The notes under the pieces were generated by a model, which worked only from the letters and a program-made list of their open reading frames with translations, was not told where the DNA came from and searched no databases. Shown one piece after another: positions 44,956 through 55,983 of a stretch of DNA of 64,000 bases. Position 1 is the first letter of the stretch, and every line of letters starts with the position of its first letter. The stretch lies in assembly GCA_963556255.1 (NCBI GenBank), contig OY744604.1, forward strand, positions 76,648,736 to 76,712,735, in the 5' to 3' direction. Both the position numbers and the translations under genes were made by a program. Origin of the DNA: Allolobophora icterica (taxonomy: Eukaryota > Annelida > Clitellata > Crassiclitellata > Lumbricidae).

Positions 44956-47900
44956 CTAATCGTCGAATCCATACATCTGTGGTGGCCTGGTAGCACGTTT
45001 TGGTCTCGATACCGTTATTTCTTCATCCAAATCAAACAGTCGAGTCAAATCGTCAGTTTCCAGTTCTACTTCTTTCTCTAGCGCCTTTTCTTTGATTCCC
45101 TCATTATGACAAGGCTTCAAAGCATCGATATACACAACCTTGGGCTGAGTTCTATTGCTGCGTTGTATGCGAAACAAGACAGGGCCTAATCTCTCTGTTA
45201 TTTTGTATGGTCCTTGGTAGGAAAAATTCCATTTTGGATTTGTTCCTCTCTTGTTCCGCGGATAATGGTAGTAAACTAAATCGTTCACTTTGTACTCGTG
45301 GCCCTTTACTCTCATGTTGTATCTGGCCGCTCTTGCTTCTGCTTGTTTCTTCAGGCAGTTACGTGCCAACTCAAAAGACCTTCGCATTCTATCTTCTTGC
45401 TGTTGCACGTAGTCCACATACGTCTTCTGTCCTACCTCTTCTTGTTTTTTACCTAGGATAATGTCGATTGGTAGATTTATTTCTCTGTTTAAATACAGTT
45501 TGTTTGGTGTGAAGCCAGTGCTGGTGTGGGTAGACGATCGGTACGAGCATAGAACGGAAGGTAAACACAAATCCCAGTTTTTCTGATCTCCTTCCACTGC
45601 TTTAGCAATTAGTGAGTTCAATGTCCTGTGCCATCGTTCAACGGTAGAATTAGAGCTCGGTTTGTAAGCAACTGTGCGCAGTTTGTCTATCTTAAGCATC
45701 TGACACAGTTCTTGGAACATCTGGGCTTCGAAACAAGATCCTCTGTCAGTAATAATTTGAATGGGGCAACCATATCGACAGATCCATTGGTCAAGCAGAA
45801 TGCGGGCTGTACTTTGCGCATCTTGCCGTCGGGTAGGGTAAGCTTCAGCAAATTTAGAGAAGTTGTCTATCACTGTGAGCAGATATTGATGTCCACGGTT
45901 AGACGTCGGGAAAGGCCCACAATAGTCCAGAGAAATGACTTCGTTTGGTTCTCCTACAGTTAGTTTCTGCAACAGGCCTCTGTGTGGTGGTTTTCCGCGA
46001 AAATATCTAGCGCATTTGTCACATTTCATCAGCTCCAGCTTAACAGTATTATGCCAATCTGGCCAATAGGCATACCTCTGAACGTGGCTACATGTTTTTT
46101 TAGCACCTAAATGACCTCCGGTGAGACCAGTATGACACAACTTGATGAGCGTCGCGCGTCTCGGGGGAGGTAGTATCATCTGTTGCCATCGCACCGAGCC
46201 ATTAAGATCCGTGTTCGTCGGTTCACTATTCAGCCACTGGCGTGTTAATAGCCCATTAACGACGTCTAGCTGAGGCCATTGATAAACGAGTCTCTTGATA
46301 GTGCCGCTAAGGTCACGTATTTCTTGAGGACAGGGCATTTCTGCACTGCTGGCTTTCCGGTTAATGATCCATCCCAAATCTGGATCATCTCGCTGTTCCT
46401 TGGCAATAACTTCTGCACTCCAGTCCCCTGGTAGAAGCGGTGCTTCATTACGACGCTGGTTTACGCACTTGGCTGCGTTTACTCGAAGCGGACGACGAGA
46501 GAGTCCATCTGCATTACCGTGGGCGGTTCCAGGACGGTGTTGTATTGTGAAGTCGAATTCGCTCAACAGACAAACCCATCTGGCTAATTGTCCCACAGGG
46601 TTTGGATGCTTTTGAATCCATACTAAAGCAGAATGATCAGTTCTCAACAGAAACTTCCTGCCTAACAAATATACTCTATAGTACTTTATGAAGTATACAA
46701 TCGCCAAGAGCTCTCGTCGTGTGACGTCGTAGTTTTGCTCAGCAGGAGAACACACGCGGCTTCCATAACAGATAACCCTTTCATCTCCGTCTTGCACCTG
46801 TGAAAGGACTGCACCTATAGCCCAGTTCGAAGCGTCGCAGTCTAGAACATATGCATCGGATTCTCGAGGTAGTGCTAAAACCGGTGCAGTTGTCAACTTG
46901 TCCTTCAGCACTAAGAATGACTCCTCACATTCATTCGTCCAATCGAACTTCTCCGTCTTCTTGGTCAGGTTATGCAGGGGTCTGGCAATCTTTGCAAAAT
47001 CGGCTACAAATCTTCTGTAATACGAACACAGGCCTATAAAAGCACGGACGTCCTTCATTTTGACGGGTCTTGGCCAGTCCTTCACTGCGTCAATTTTTTT
47101 CGGGTCTGTGGCCACTCCTTCACGATTAACAACATGTCCCAGGAATTCAACACTGCTGCGAAGTAGTTTGCACTTGGATGGTTTTAGCTTCAGGTTTGCA
47201 CTTGCCAATCTTTCCAGCACGATCTCCAGTCGCTCCATATGGCTATCTATGTCTACGCCAAAGATGATGACATCATCTAAGTAGGTCAAGCAGATTGAAA
47301 AGTTTAGTCCTGACATCACTAAACTCATCATCCGTGAAAAACTGGCACTTGCTCCGACCATGCCAAATGGGAGAGTGTTGTATTGGTAGCTGCCCTTCCT
47401 AGTCAGGAAAGCACTCTTAGCTTTAGCACTTGGGTGAAGTGCCAGCTGATGATAGCCCGAAAAGAGATCCAGAGTGCTAAACCACTTAGCACCGGACATT
47501 AGGTCAATACATTCCGCAATTATTGGCAGAGGAAAATTGTCTTTCTGCGTTATCTTGTTTAGCGCTCGATAGTCTATGCAAAAACGAGGAGTTCCGTCCT
47601 TCTTGGTCACGATAACAATGTTATTTGCCCACTCAGCACTTGAAGCTTCAATCACTCCTTGACGTAACATCGTCTCTACCTGCGCATCTATAATCGGAAG
47701 TAGTGCTAACGGTTGTCTCCTCAAGGTTTGACGAATTGGTGCTGCATTTCCGGTCGGGACCTCGTGTCGCACTATCTCCGTATAACCCATGTCCCAATCT
47801 CCCATTGAAAAGGCTTTCTGGTGTCGTAATAGCACTTCGCGTAACCTCTTCCTGTTCTCCGGCGTAACTTCTTCATCCACATCAGTCCACAGCGGTGCAA

Positions 47901-50900
47901 GGACCGTCTCGGCTAATTCATCTGTCTGTCCATTTATCATCGCACATTTCACTGTCGTCTCATTAGACGCAGCGTGTTCGGTGATTAGCACTTCGTCCAA
48001 CTCGCATCGACAACCTCTCTTTATCTTTATGGCTTTCGGTGTCGGGTTCATCACCCGTATAACAAGGTCCAACTCCCGGGGTGGGAGAAGTGTGCGGGCC
48101 ACAATCAGTCCAGTGTCGAATATCTTTGCTTTAGTAGCCCACTGTGAAGGTGATTGCTGCAAATTAGGTATAACAGCAAACGCTTGGACATTCATCTCGC
48201 ATAGCGGTGGCACGCTTACATCGCAGGCCATAGCGATCCGTCTACAGTTTAACGGGCTGGCTCGTCTTTGCACTGGCAGTAAATTACCGTTAAGCCACAA
48301 TCGTCCAGTTTGAAAGTCCCAACTCGCCCTGTTGTCCTCAAGGAAGTTCAAACCTAAAATAAAGTCACTTATCTGGTCGGAAATTAGCACTTCAAGCCAA
48401 TACTCTCTTCCTCCAATTAGACACTTTACTTTCGTTTGTCCCAAAATCTGTATGACTGAATTATTGGCAGCCAGAACTTTCTGTCTCGCAGGCTTCATTT
48501 CGCTTTTCCGAATGAACTTCGATGGCGCCAAGCACACCTGAGATCCTGTGTCAATAAGACAAAGAACATTCTTTCCATGCAGCTTGATTGACAGATAAGC
48601 GTTGCAGTTTCCTGGTATGTGATAAATATTGGTTGGCGCCGCATAAGGGTTAGGACGTGGGTATGGGCAGAAACGTATCACGTGTTCACTGGACTGACAG
48701 TTGAAACAGCGCCTTTCTGGTCTCCAGTCATTTCTTTGTTGCCATGACAACGGTTGTTGATTTTGAAAGTGCTGATTATTCGCTCGAAAGTGCTGTGGAT
48801 TGTTCTGACGACCGTGGCTTCTTGACTGTGTCAGACCTGGTACTAGGGGTCGTATTGGTGCCGTCGGCTGACTCACCGTTTCCTGAATATGCCGTAGTCG
48901 CTTAGTAGGGGGTGATTGATCTCTATGGCGCTGTTTTTCATCTGCAATCACGTGTCTCCATCGGATTGAATAGTCCACTGCTTCCTGTAAATCTTTGCAC
49001 TCGCGTAAGCTAAGTTGTGAAGCTAATTTTCTGTCTGCTAGTGCGTCGCAATAACTCTTTATCGCCAAACCGTCGATATGGTTGGACGACAATCCTTTGT
49101 AGGCTACCGAGATCAATTGGCGTATGGAAGAAGCTAAGTCCTCCACGCTCTCACCTTCCTTCTGCCGTTTGTTCTGAAGCAATGATTGAAAGTACCTCCC
49201 CCTCGAACTTGTCCCAAACCTCTGCTCTAATCGATCGACCAGCTTACTTACTGTCGACAACTCCTCTGCATCCCATTCTGCAAGTAAATTAGCGGCCTGG
49301 CCCTGTAGTGCACACACTAGGTGGCGCCAACTGTCTCCTTCTCCCCAGTTATTGTGTATTCTGCATATTTTAAATCTCGTAAGGAATAGATCAAGGGAAC
49401 TTGAACCATCATAAGAATTCAAAGCTAACACTCCCTTGGACTGGTTCTCCGTCCTTGTGACGTACCTTTCATTTATTTCTGGCTGCGAAACTGCATTTCC
49501 GGTTTGTTCGCATCCATTTCTAGGCATCTGATTCATCCAATTATTCAAATCAGGCGGACGTTCATAGCTAACCGCAGCTGTCAGGTTCGTCCGGGGATAC
49601 TGCATACAAGAGGTCATTGCAGCCATGTTAGGTTCCTGACGATGCTCGTAAGTAAGATGATTATCTCTTACCCCGTCATTAGGTAATCTTCCGACATAAG
49701 GTGGTCTTTCTCCAATCGCAGCTCGACATCCTCCTAGTGCAGACGAATAGATGAGTCGTTCATCACGCACGGCTTCGGGTCGACGCAGTTCTGGTGGTCG
49801 GTAGTTGTACGCCATCGACACCGGAAGTCGATCTTCCCACATAGTCATCCGTCTAGGCTGATCACGTGGTTGGTCGGCAACTCCTGATGTGACGTATGGG
49901 TTGAAGATGGCTGACTCCACTTCTTGGACAGTGAGAAACGCTGGTCTGGGTTGGTGGTCTGTTCGCATGTGTCCGTTGATCTGCGCGGCGGAAGTGCGAA
50001 TGACGTCACGCGTTTGCACTGTAACTGGTTCCATCCGATTGTTGTAGCGACAGTCTTCCGTTTGCGTCGGGTGTCCATCCATGCGTCTGATTGGTTGAAA
50101 GGCCGACTGATGACGGTCTGCATCGTTGACTGACATTTCGGTTAGCGCAGGTCTCTTTCGTCCCCCCGAGTTATCATTAATCAAATGGTTAGAATTTGCC
50201 AAAAAGTCAAAATTCTCCTTATTTCTAATCTCTGACGATCGCAAGTACTCATCTCTGTTACTTAGATACAATTCATTGCTCTGCATTTCATTTGATTCTG
50301 GCTCTACATAAATGCTTCTTGGGGCAGAAGTTACTTGTCTACCGCTGGTTTCCATGATCCTATCATTCTCACCAACGTTGATCCTACTCAAATCCTGTCT
50401 AGTGTTATTCTGATTCCACCTTACCTCTCCTCTCTGATTAGTTACCTCGTCGCCTTCATCCCTCTGTTCTAATGAAATTCTTCTTCTACTTACAATATCT
50501 GAATCCAAGTCATCAGTATGGAAACCTCTTCCTACATTTAAACCATCCCCATCGGCGTCGCCAGTATGGAAAGTTTCGACCTCCGGGAGCCAGGCCACCG
50601 GTCTCTCGTTAGGGAGGGAGCCGTTCACCTGCCCGGAAGTTCGATTTCCGCCCATGTGGTATATCTTGTTGTCATAGAACACAGAGGGATCAGCCTCTCC
50701 GGGACATACTTGATTTGCTAGGTCAAGCTGTGGGATATGTCCAGATTGGCCTTCGTTCCTCCCCATCAGAGGAAGAGGTAGAGAGGTGGCAATTGGCGCT
50801 ACAGAAGTAGTCAAAGGCACTACATTATCGAATCTTGACTGGCGCTCCAGCAGTCTTTGACTCCTCCGTAACCCAATGGTGTCCATAGTGAGACCCCCAG

Positions 50901-51363
50901 TTTCCAGATGTGCATCTGAACTCACTAGGTTCGACGAGTAGTGGTCCCGAATGGTAGGCGGGGCAGAACATTGTTCTGCAATCGTGGGGGGGTCACGACC
51001 TGGATCCTGAAATACCACAATGGGGCTTATGGATTTCTCCATCCGGTTTAACCGGTGAGCTAAATGCCCGACTGAACCCGTCATTTGTTCATACATGTGC
51101 GCATGCCTAGAATCTAGGGACATTAGTCTTGACTCTACAGAGCTTTGCTGAGTGACTACGGTCGTTAATTGTGAGGCTACTGCGGCCAAACTGCTAGCCA
51201 TACCCCCTATCACTTCCTGTAACCTAGTCATAGATTCGCTCACGTTAACGCCTGAAGATTCGGGTTGACGATGCGTCTGTTCGTCATCGCTTTCATACTC
51301 ACTTACTGCGCGGTTGACTCTATCTGACGAATTAACGCTGCTCGAAGACATTGTGTTGATCAA
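44956..51363 (-). CDS. Fused Gag-Pol polyprotein of the gypsy element
   Basis: A single uninterrupted frame of 2,135 codons. Residues 1-640 form a long N-terminal extension with a coiled-coil-like stretch near 45-115. A capsid-like region starts near 645. A CCHC knuckle follows at C886-C889-H894-C899, then the protease with its DTGS motif at D938. The reverse transcriptase has TYLDD with Y1361, D1363 and D1364, and the RNase H has DCDAS at D1510. The integrase has a zinc-binding H1744, H1751, C1781, C1784 and a catalytic triad D1813, D1873, E1909 (35 residues between the last two). A GPY-type motif (QGPYKITERLGPVLFRI) lies near the C-terminus and no chromodomain is visible. All key residues are present, so the copy may be active. 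Gag and Pol are in one frame, without the common frameshift. Confidence 0.92.
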   Translation of the reverse strand: MINTMSSSSVNSSDRVNRAVSEYESDDEQTHRQPESSGVNVSESMTRLQEVIGGMASSLAAVASQLTTVVTQQSSVESRLMSLDSRHAHMYEQMTGSVGHLAHRLNRMEKSISPIVVFQDPGRDPPTIAEQCSAPPTIRDHYSSNLVSSDAHLETGGLTMDTIGLRRSQRLLERQSRFDNVVPLTTSVAPIATSLPLPLMGRNEGQSGHIPQLDLANQVCPGEADPSVFYDNKIYHMGGNRTSGQVNGSLPNERPVAWLPEVETFHTGDADGDGLNVGRGFHTDDLDSDIVSRRRISLEQRDEGDEVTNQRGEVRWNQNNTRQDLSRINVGENDRIMETSGRQVTSAPRSIYVEPESNEMQSNELYLSNRDEYLRSSEIRNKENFDFLANSNHLINDNSGGRKRPALTEMSVNDADRHQSAFQPIRRMDGHPTQTEDCRYNNRMEPVTVQTRDVIRTSAAQINGHMRTDHQPRPAFLTVQEVESAIFNPYVTSGVADQPRDQPRRMTMWEDRLPVSMAYNYRPPELRRPEAVRDERLIYSSALGGCRAAIGERPPYVGRLPNDGVRDNHLTYEHRQEPNMAAMTSCMQYPRTNLTAAVSYERPPDLNNWMNQMPRNGCEQTGNAVSQPEINERYVTRTENQSKGVLALNSYDGSSSLDLFLTRFKICRIHNNWGEGDSWRHLVCALQGQAANLLAEWDAEELSTVSKLVDRLEQRFGTSSRGRYFQSLLQNKRQKEGESVEDLASSIRQLISVAYKGLSSNHIDGLAIKSYCDALADRKLASQLSLRECKDLQEAVDYSIRWRHVIADEKQRHRDQSPPTKRLRHIQETVSQPTAPIRPLVPGLTQSRSHGRQNNPQHFRANNQHFQNQQPLSWQQRNDWRPERRCFNCQSSEHVIRFCPYPRPNPYAAPTNIYHIPGNCNAYLSIKLHGKNVLCLIDTGSQVCLAPSKFIRKSEMKPARQKVLAANNSVIQILGQTKVKCLIGGREYWLEVLISDQISDFILGLNFLEDNRASWDFQTGRLWLNGNLLPVQRRASPLNCRRIAMACDVSVPPLCEMNVQAFAVIPNLQQSPSQWATKAKIFDTGLIVARTLLPPRELDLVIRVMNPTPKAIKIKRGCRCELDEVLITEHAASNETTVKCAMINGQTDELAETVLAPLWTDVDEEVTPENRKRLREVLLRHQKAFSMGDWDMGYTEIVRHEVPTGNAAPIRQTLRRQPLALLPIIDAQVETMLRQGVIEASSAEWANNIVIVTKKDGTPRFCIDYRALNKITQKDNFPLPIIAECIDLMSGAKWFSTLDLFSGYHQLALHPSAKAKSAFLTRKGSYQYNTLPFGMVGASASFSRMMSLVMSGLNFSICLTYLDDVIIFGVDIDSHMERLEIVLERLASANLKLKPSKCKLLRSSVEFLGHVVNREGVATDPKKIDAVKDWPRPVKMKDVRAFIGLCSYYRRFVADFAKIARPLHNLTKKTEKFDWTNECEESFLVLKDKLTTAPVLALPRESDAYVLDCDASNWAIGAVLSQVQDGDERVICYGSRVCSPAEQNYDVTRRELLAIVYFIKYYRVYLLGRKFLLRTDHSALVWIQKHPNPVGQLARWVCLLSEFDFTIQHRPGTAHGNADGLSRRPLRVNAAKCVNQRRNEAPLLPGDWSAEVIAKEQRDDPDLGWIINRKASSAEMPCPQEIRDLSGTIKRLVYQWPQLDVVNGLLTRQWLNSEPTNTDLNGSVRWQQMILPPPRRATLIKLCHTGLTGGHLGAKKTCSHVQRYAYWPDWHNTVKLELMKCDKCARYFRGKPPHRGLLQKLTVGEPNEVISLDYCGPFPTSNRGHQYLLTVIDNFSKFAEAYPTRRQDAQSTARILLDQWICRYGCPIQIITDRGSCFEAQMFQELCQMLKIDKLRTVAYKPSSNSTVERWHRTLNSLIAKAVEGDQKNWDLCLPSVLCSYRSSTHTSTGFTPNKLYLNREINLPIDIILGKKQEEVGQKTYVDYVQQQEDRMRRSFELARNCLKKQAEARAARYNMRVKGHEYKVNDLVYYHYPRNKRGTNPKWNFSYQGPYKITERLGPVLFRIQRSNRTQPKVVYIDALKPCHNEGIKEKALEKEVELETDDLTRLFDLDEEITVSRPKRATRPPQMYGFDD

Positions 51364-51540
51364 TTAGTATTACTCCGTTTCAACACCTTTTGTATAAAAC
51401 TACTAAAAGCCGTTACATTGGAAGCACTACTTAACACTAGTGAAATTTTCATATAGTGCCAGATGACTAATTAAAGTTTTAGTTTAAGATAAGTCTGCTT
51501 GCGATCGTTCTGTTAATTAAACTTAGTATTAGTAATTTAT

Positions 51541-51558
51541 AATAATTTCAGATCCCCA
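51541..51558 (-). other. Primer binding site candidate
   Basis: On the minus strand TGGGGATCTGAAATT follows the proposed LTR end CTTCGTCA after six A/T bases. The TGG start matches the CCA end of a tRNA; the primer tRNA cannot be named by eye. A second candidate (TGGCACTATATG) lies about 100 bp further in. Confidence 0.4.
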
Positions 51559-51564
51559 TTTTTA

Positions 51565-53181
51565 TGACGAAGGTTGGACTTGTGATGCTTGATTTCGTAG
51601 GATTCAGGCACAGCACAATTGAATTCCGTTCTCTCAGCACGACAGCACTATAACTCGCTTAAACACACAAGTGACGTCGACTCTCGCAAATCAGATAACG
51701 CTTTCGTAACTTAAATAGGCCTAATTAACGAGTGGCCCTTAATTTCTATTAACTATACGAGGCGTAGCCAGACTGGCGCAGAGGAGGTCGACGCTCAGAT
51801 AATATATATATATAACGATCGGTTGTAATGCGCTTTTCAAGCACGAAACACGCATTCGTCGCAGTGGCCCAGATATTTCGTCGACAGACGGCGCTTATCG
51901 GCAGAGAGATACTCGACGACGTCTTCTCTCGCGACCCTGGACGAGGACGGTGATCACATGTAGGTCACAATGGCGGCCCGAGGTGTTTTCGCTGTCGCAA
52001 GAATATGAAAGGAACTCGTAGATTGAGAATTTGCGCAGAAGTTGAGGTTTGGTAGCTTCTGGACAAAACGCGTAGAATGAAGGATAGCGATTCGGTAGTA
52101 CGTCTGTACTGATAGCACTCGAACGGATCAGCACATCTGTAGATCGATCGGTAGATAGCACGTCTAGTTAGCACTCCAGAATCAGTACGGCAGTTAGTAG
52201 ATCGTCAGACAGCGCGTCCCGTTTGTACGTCTGAATCAGCACGGCAGTAGGTTGGTAGATAGTGCGTCTCTCGTCAGCACTTGGCACGATCAGCACGGCA
52301 GTGTGTAGATAGGTAGACAGCGCGTCTCGTTTGCACTTCTGAATCAGCACGGCGGTAGGTCGGTAGATAGTGCGTCTCTCGTCAGCACTTGGCACGATCA
52401 GCACGGCAGTATATCCGAGTGAGCCTTTGAATAACTCTGCTCGGTTCGTCTTCCTTCTTTTTGACGACTTCAACGCCCAACGGTCCGTTGCGGTCTTCCG
52501 TGTAGACTTCTCCAGGTTGAGCATGCGTCTTCTTCCTTTGTTCTCCGTAGCTGACTCGGTTGCGCGGAGTGAACGTCAGTTGGTTCTTCTCCAGGTTGAG
52601 CGAGACATCAGTTGGTTCTTCTCCAGGTTGAGCGAGCGTCTTCTTCCGTGGCGAACTCTCGAAATGCCGCTTGCATCGATTTTTATAGTTAATTTTCATA
52701 AAGCCTTACTACAGTCGGTAATTCCGCTGTCCAATCAGAGTTATTTTATTTAGCTCCTTCCTGGCTGGATTATGTGTTTGACCGTTCAGCGGATCGTCCC
52801 ACCCCCCTTATATGATAGGCTGCTCGTTATCTTTATTTCTTATTCATTGTAGACGTGCCGGAGCTATGGTTGACAGTTACCCGTCGCTTGGCCCGCGCCG
52901 GAGGCTAGCCCTCCTGCCGGTTTAATTACCATAATCGCCGGTCAGTAACTACGCCCTCACTGTCTTGTATGCCTTGCGGTAGCTGACGCCCCGCTGACCA
53001 ATCGTAAGCCACTTCAGATTCGGTCGTCACCTGCCCGATAGAAGCAGGTGCTCACCTCCCTTCCGTTTCCATGTACAAGTCCTGAACTATTATCTGTATT
53101 AATGTTTTAATTAAGAATATATCTATTTAATTTTAAAAAAAATGTAATTCTCACCTAGGGAGATTGTTCTATAATCTCACA
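51565..53181 (-). repeat. 5' LTR of the gypsy element
   Basis: About 1,617 bp, differing from the 3' LTR by two substitutions. The TATA-like (TA)n lies at about 51799-51814, which leaves about 240 bp between it and the LTR end. The 3' boundary was set by the primer-site candidate and could shift by around 100 bp. Confidence 0.8.
52182..52414. repeat. Alternating tandem repeat in the LTR
   Basis: Two types of roughly 56-bp unit alternate, giving a dimer of about 112 bp. Both share CAGCACGGCAG and GTAGAT-type words, one with GTGCGTCTCTCGTCAGCACT and one with GCGCGTCTCGTTTG. The same array is in the other LTR at 42118-42350. Confidence 0.75.
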
Positions 53182-53295
53182 CTTACAACGCTTTATGAAG
53201 TTGTAGGTGTAATAGAATATGTTTATGTCGAATGTGAAATGCCTCTAAAGAAAGATTTTGAGAGCCAACCTAATGAACTCTAAGAACTTGTAACT

Positions 53296-53360
53296 GTAGT
53301 TAGTTTAGCCTTAGAGTAGCGCTTTAGAAATTTGAAGTTTTTGATCACGGTTACGAATAG
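53296..53360 (+). repeat. LINE 3'-end fragment
   Basis: GTAGCGCTTTAGAAATTTG followed by GATCACGGTTACGAAT matches the LINE tail signature, diverged. The left gypsy border lies about 115 bp away. Confidence 0.5.
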
Positions 53361-53591
53361 TTAGGGTATTCGCAATTGAATACCTCAGTTGATACAAACT
53401 GTATTGGCCAACTGCACAGAACCGAGTCCTCGAATTTGTTTCAATTTTAAATCAGAACTTCGTATAATACAAATTGCTGGTTTGGGCCGTTGGCCAACAA
53501 TTGCGTCGATTGCAGCGAAATCAGGCAGTTGAAATTCTACCAGATAAGAGCCTTGGATATTAGCAATCATTGAATATCATATCCTAGTGTA

Positions 53592-54172
53592 CAGTGTTGG
53601 GTATGAGTTAACTCATATGAGTTTAAACTCATGAGTTAACTCACTTGCTGTGATTTATGAGTTTGAGCTAACTCACCTTAAAGAGTGTGAGCTATGAGTT
53701 TGAGTTAACTCATATTTTCTGTGAGTTTGAGTTGTAACTGTCAATTATTTTAAACTCAACTCACTCTTCGGCACTCGGCACATATTATGTTGAAACAAGC
53801 CTTTTTTATATCGTCGGCTTTCCATACTGGTGAGTGGTGACGGCAGGGAGGGTCGTAAACACTGCTAGCGGACAGTATTTAAGCACTGCATATTTTGTAT
53901 ATTGTGAACAGTTAAGAACAGCATGGCTGAAGTACAGTGTATTCTTGATGGAAAATATTTTTCTGTTACAAGTAGGCGTGATGGAAAAATTGTTGCTCGA
54001 TTAGAACGTGCTAGTATGAAACGTGTGAGTTTATGAGTTAACTCATTTAACAAGTGAGTCTGAGTTAACTCATTTCACTTAGGATGAGTTGAGTTTGAGT
54101 TTAAACTCATTTTGAGGTTTGTGAGTTGAGTTTTGATTTAACTCATTTCTTGTGTGAGTTTACCCAACACTG
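53592..54172 (+). mobile_element. hAT-type element with TGAGTTAACTCA arrays
   Basis: A 581-bp unit with ends CAGTGTTGGGTA and TACCCAACACTG and the perfect 8-bp duplication CTAGTGTA (53584-53591 and 54173-54180). Subterminal arrays of TGAGTTAACTCA-type palindromes fill both flanks. The centre keeps a short plus-strand frame starting MAEVQCILDGKYFSVTSRR, possibly the N-terminus of a lost transposase. Confidence 0.8.
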
Positions 54173-54448
54173 CTAGTGTAGGCCTAATCTATAATCTCTG
54201 CTTCTATTCTAGAAGAATGGAAATTGAACTAAGAAACCACTGATTCTTCATAAAGCTATACACTAATTTCGCACTAATACAGAAATAGTAGTTTATTATC
54301 TCTAGCTAAGGTTGGAAATATAAGGTATGAAAGAAATTGAAGCAATGTTTCATATAGGGCGCATAAAATGGCTTAGAAATATACTGTGGGCCTTAATTGT
54401 AAGAGTTTCTTTCCTTTTAAAAATACCGATTACTGTTAGTGCACTTAC

Positions 54449-54499
54449 CACTCACATCCGCGATGGTTTCTGTTTGAGTCTGAACAGCATCATCTTGAT
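54449..54499 (-). CDS. Cytoplasmic exon of receptor gene 3
   Basis: A 51-nt minus-strand exon (17 codons) after an acceptor ending TGTCAACAG and before a GTAAGT donor, phase 1 at both ends. It encodes QDDAVQTQTETIADVS, acidic and threonine-rich. The phase and position suit the tail of gene 3. A short exon like this can arise by chance, so confidence is moderate. Confidence 0.5.
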
Positions 54500-54869
54500 C
54501 TGTTGACATAATATAGGCACATAAACCACGAATAAATAACAGTGTATTACACTCCCTTATCATAAAGTGCTATCCTTCTACTCTTATGGCTACTAACAAG
54601 GGCACTGAGAAATGTTTACTTTCACATTAGATCGAAAAGTTTGCTGAAATGACATTCATATAACATTTGAATTTCAGATTCGCCCGTCTGTCCTTAAAAG
54701 CACTTTGCATAGGCCTTTAGTACAGTTGTTTCTTGCCAAGACATGTCCTGTGGGTTTGACAACCTAGTCGTTTCGGGTAAGGCCGAAAACATATTAGCCT
54801 TTATCAACTTTCCTGACATGCTATACTGTTACAGCTGAATTAATTGATAATTCAGTCTGACGGATGAGT

Positions 54870-55560
54870 ATTTCTATAATTCACGCTAAATTAGACTACT
54901 GCAACTCGCTCTTCCTGAAAACAGATATAACCCAAATTAACCACCTCCAAGCTATTCAAAATGCTCTCGCCCGTACTGTGACTAGCACCCCCAAACACCA
55001 CAACATTACTCCTGTCCCCCAAATCACGTCACTGGTTTAAAATGCCCCAACGAATAGTATATAAAGTCATATCACTCACCTACAGCACATTGCAATGCCC
55101 CCAGCCCTCCCACCTCCGTCAGCTGTTCATGTTCCAGGCACTTCGCTCACACCGCTCCTCTTCCACCATAGCACTTCTCAGCCCTTCCGTCATCTCAATA
55201 CTAAAATTTGCAAATCGCTCTATAGCCATGGCTGTTCCGCCTCTTTGAAAAAATCTTCCGCCAGAATTGCGACAAACATAAGGTCTTTCCAACGAATTCT
55301 CCAGAACCTCACCTCGTTCTCTCGCTCCACAGGTCTTTCACTCAAAACTCAAAACACTGCTCTTTCACAAATCCTATACCGATTCCTCCTCTTCCTCTGA
55401 CCTCCCTCGCCGTTTGAATTCTAAACACCACCAACCTTAGCCGTCTGATTGATCCATGTGGATCTTGACCTGCAACCGATTTACCCCGCCCCCGCTTATC
55501 GGTTATGTTGACTTTTTCGGGCGCTGTAGAAATTTCGAGATTACAATATTACGATTACGT
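54870..55560 (+). mobile_element. CR1/L2 LINE 3' fragment
   Basis: Damaged frames read SIIHAKLDYCNSLFL near 54875 and then the HWFKMP and SLTYSTLQ segments. The 3' end has the GGGCGCTGTAGAAATTTCGA signature and GATTACAATATTACGATTAC. It belongs to the same family as 14661-16495. Confidence 0.65.
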
Positions 55561-55983
55561 GTCACTTTCCCGTGTTTTTCCATTAGCCCGGTTGGTAGTC
55601 ACTATTAGTCATCAACGTTTAAACGTGCAGTAACCCTAATTCGGTCTGTTACTTGGTTTTTGAATTAACGAATATAATTTATAGGCCTATATATACGCAC
55701 ATATATATACATACATACATGTATATATATATATGCGATAACATTGTAGACATCAATTGCAATACACCAATTGTTTCCTGACAAAGAGTAAGTTTTATTG
55801 AATATAATTATACCGGCTATAATTATAATATTGAAAGTTTTTGAAAGTTTTAATTATTTTATTAGCTTAGGCAATAAGAACAATTATAATGTCCGGTCAT
55901 TAACCATCGTCAAACAGCTCGCATAGTGTTTGAGAATTATTCAAAAACTCAAGTGAAAATGTCTCTCAATTATTTTTACAACC
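55561..55983. other. AT-rich interval with (TA) tract
   Basis: Contains TATATATACATACATACATG-type simple sequence at 55690-55735 and a TAGGCCTA. No gene seen. Confidence 0.4.

Larger units (their letters stand above)
40501..53181 (-). mobile_element. Ty3/gypsy LTR retrotransposon with an extra partial copy
   Basis: Read on the minus strand: 5' LTR (51565-53181), leader and gag-pol (44956-51363), a downstream ORF (43516-44553), 3' LTR (41501-43117), then a second copy of the leader and first part of gag (40501-41500) where the element breaks off. The two repeated blocks (50565-53181 and 40501-43117) differ at only two positions that I can see (42290/52354 and 43071/53135), so the insertion is recent. 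CTTA occurs directly at both outer borders (40497-40500 and 53182-53185), a possible 4-bp target duplication for the whole unit. Confidence 0.9.
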
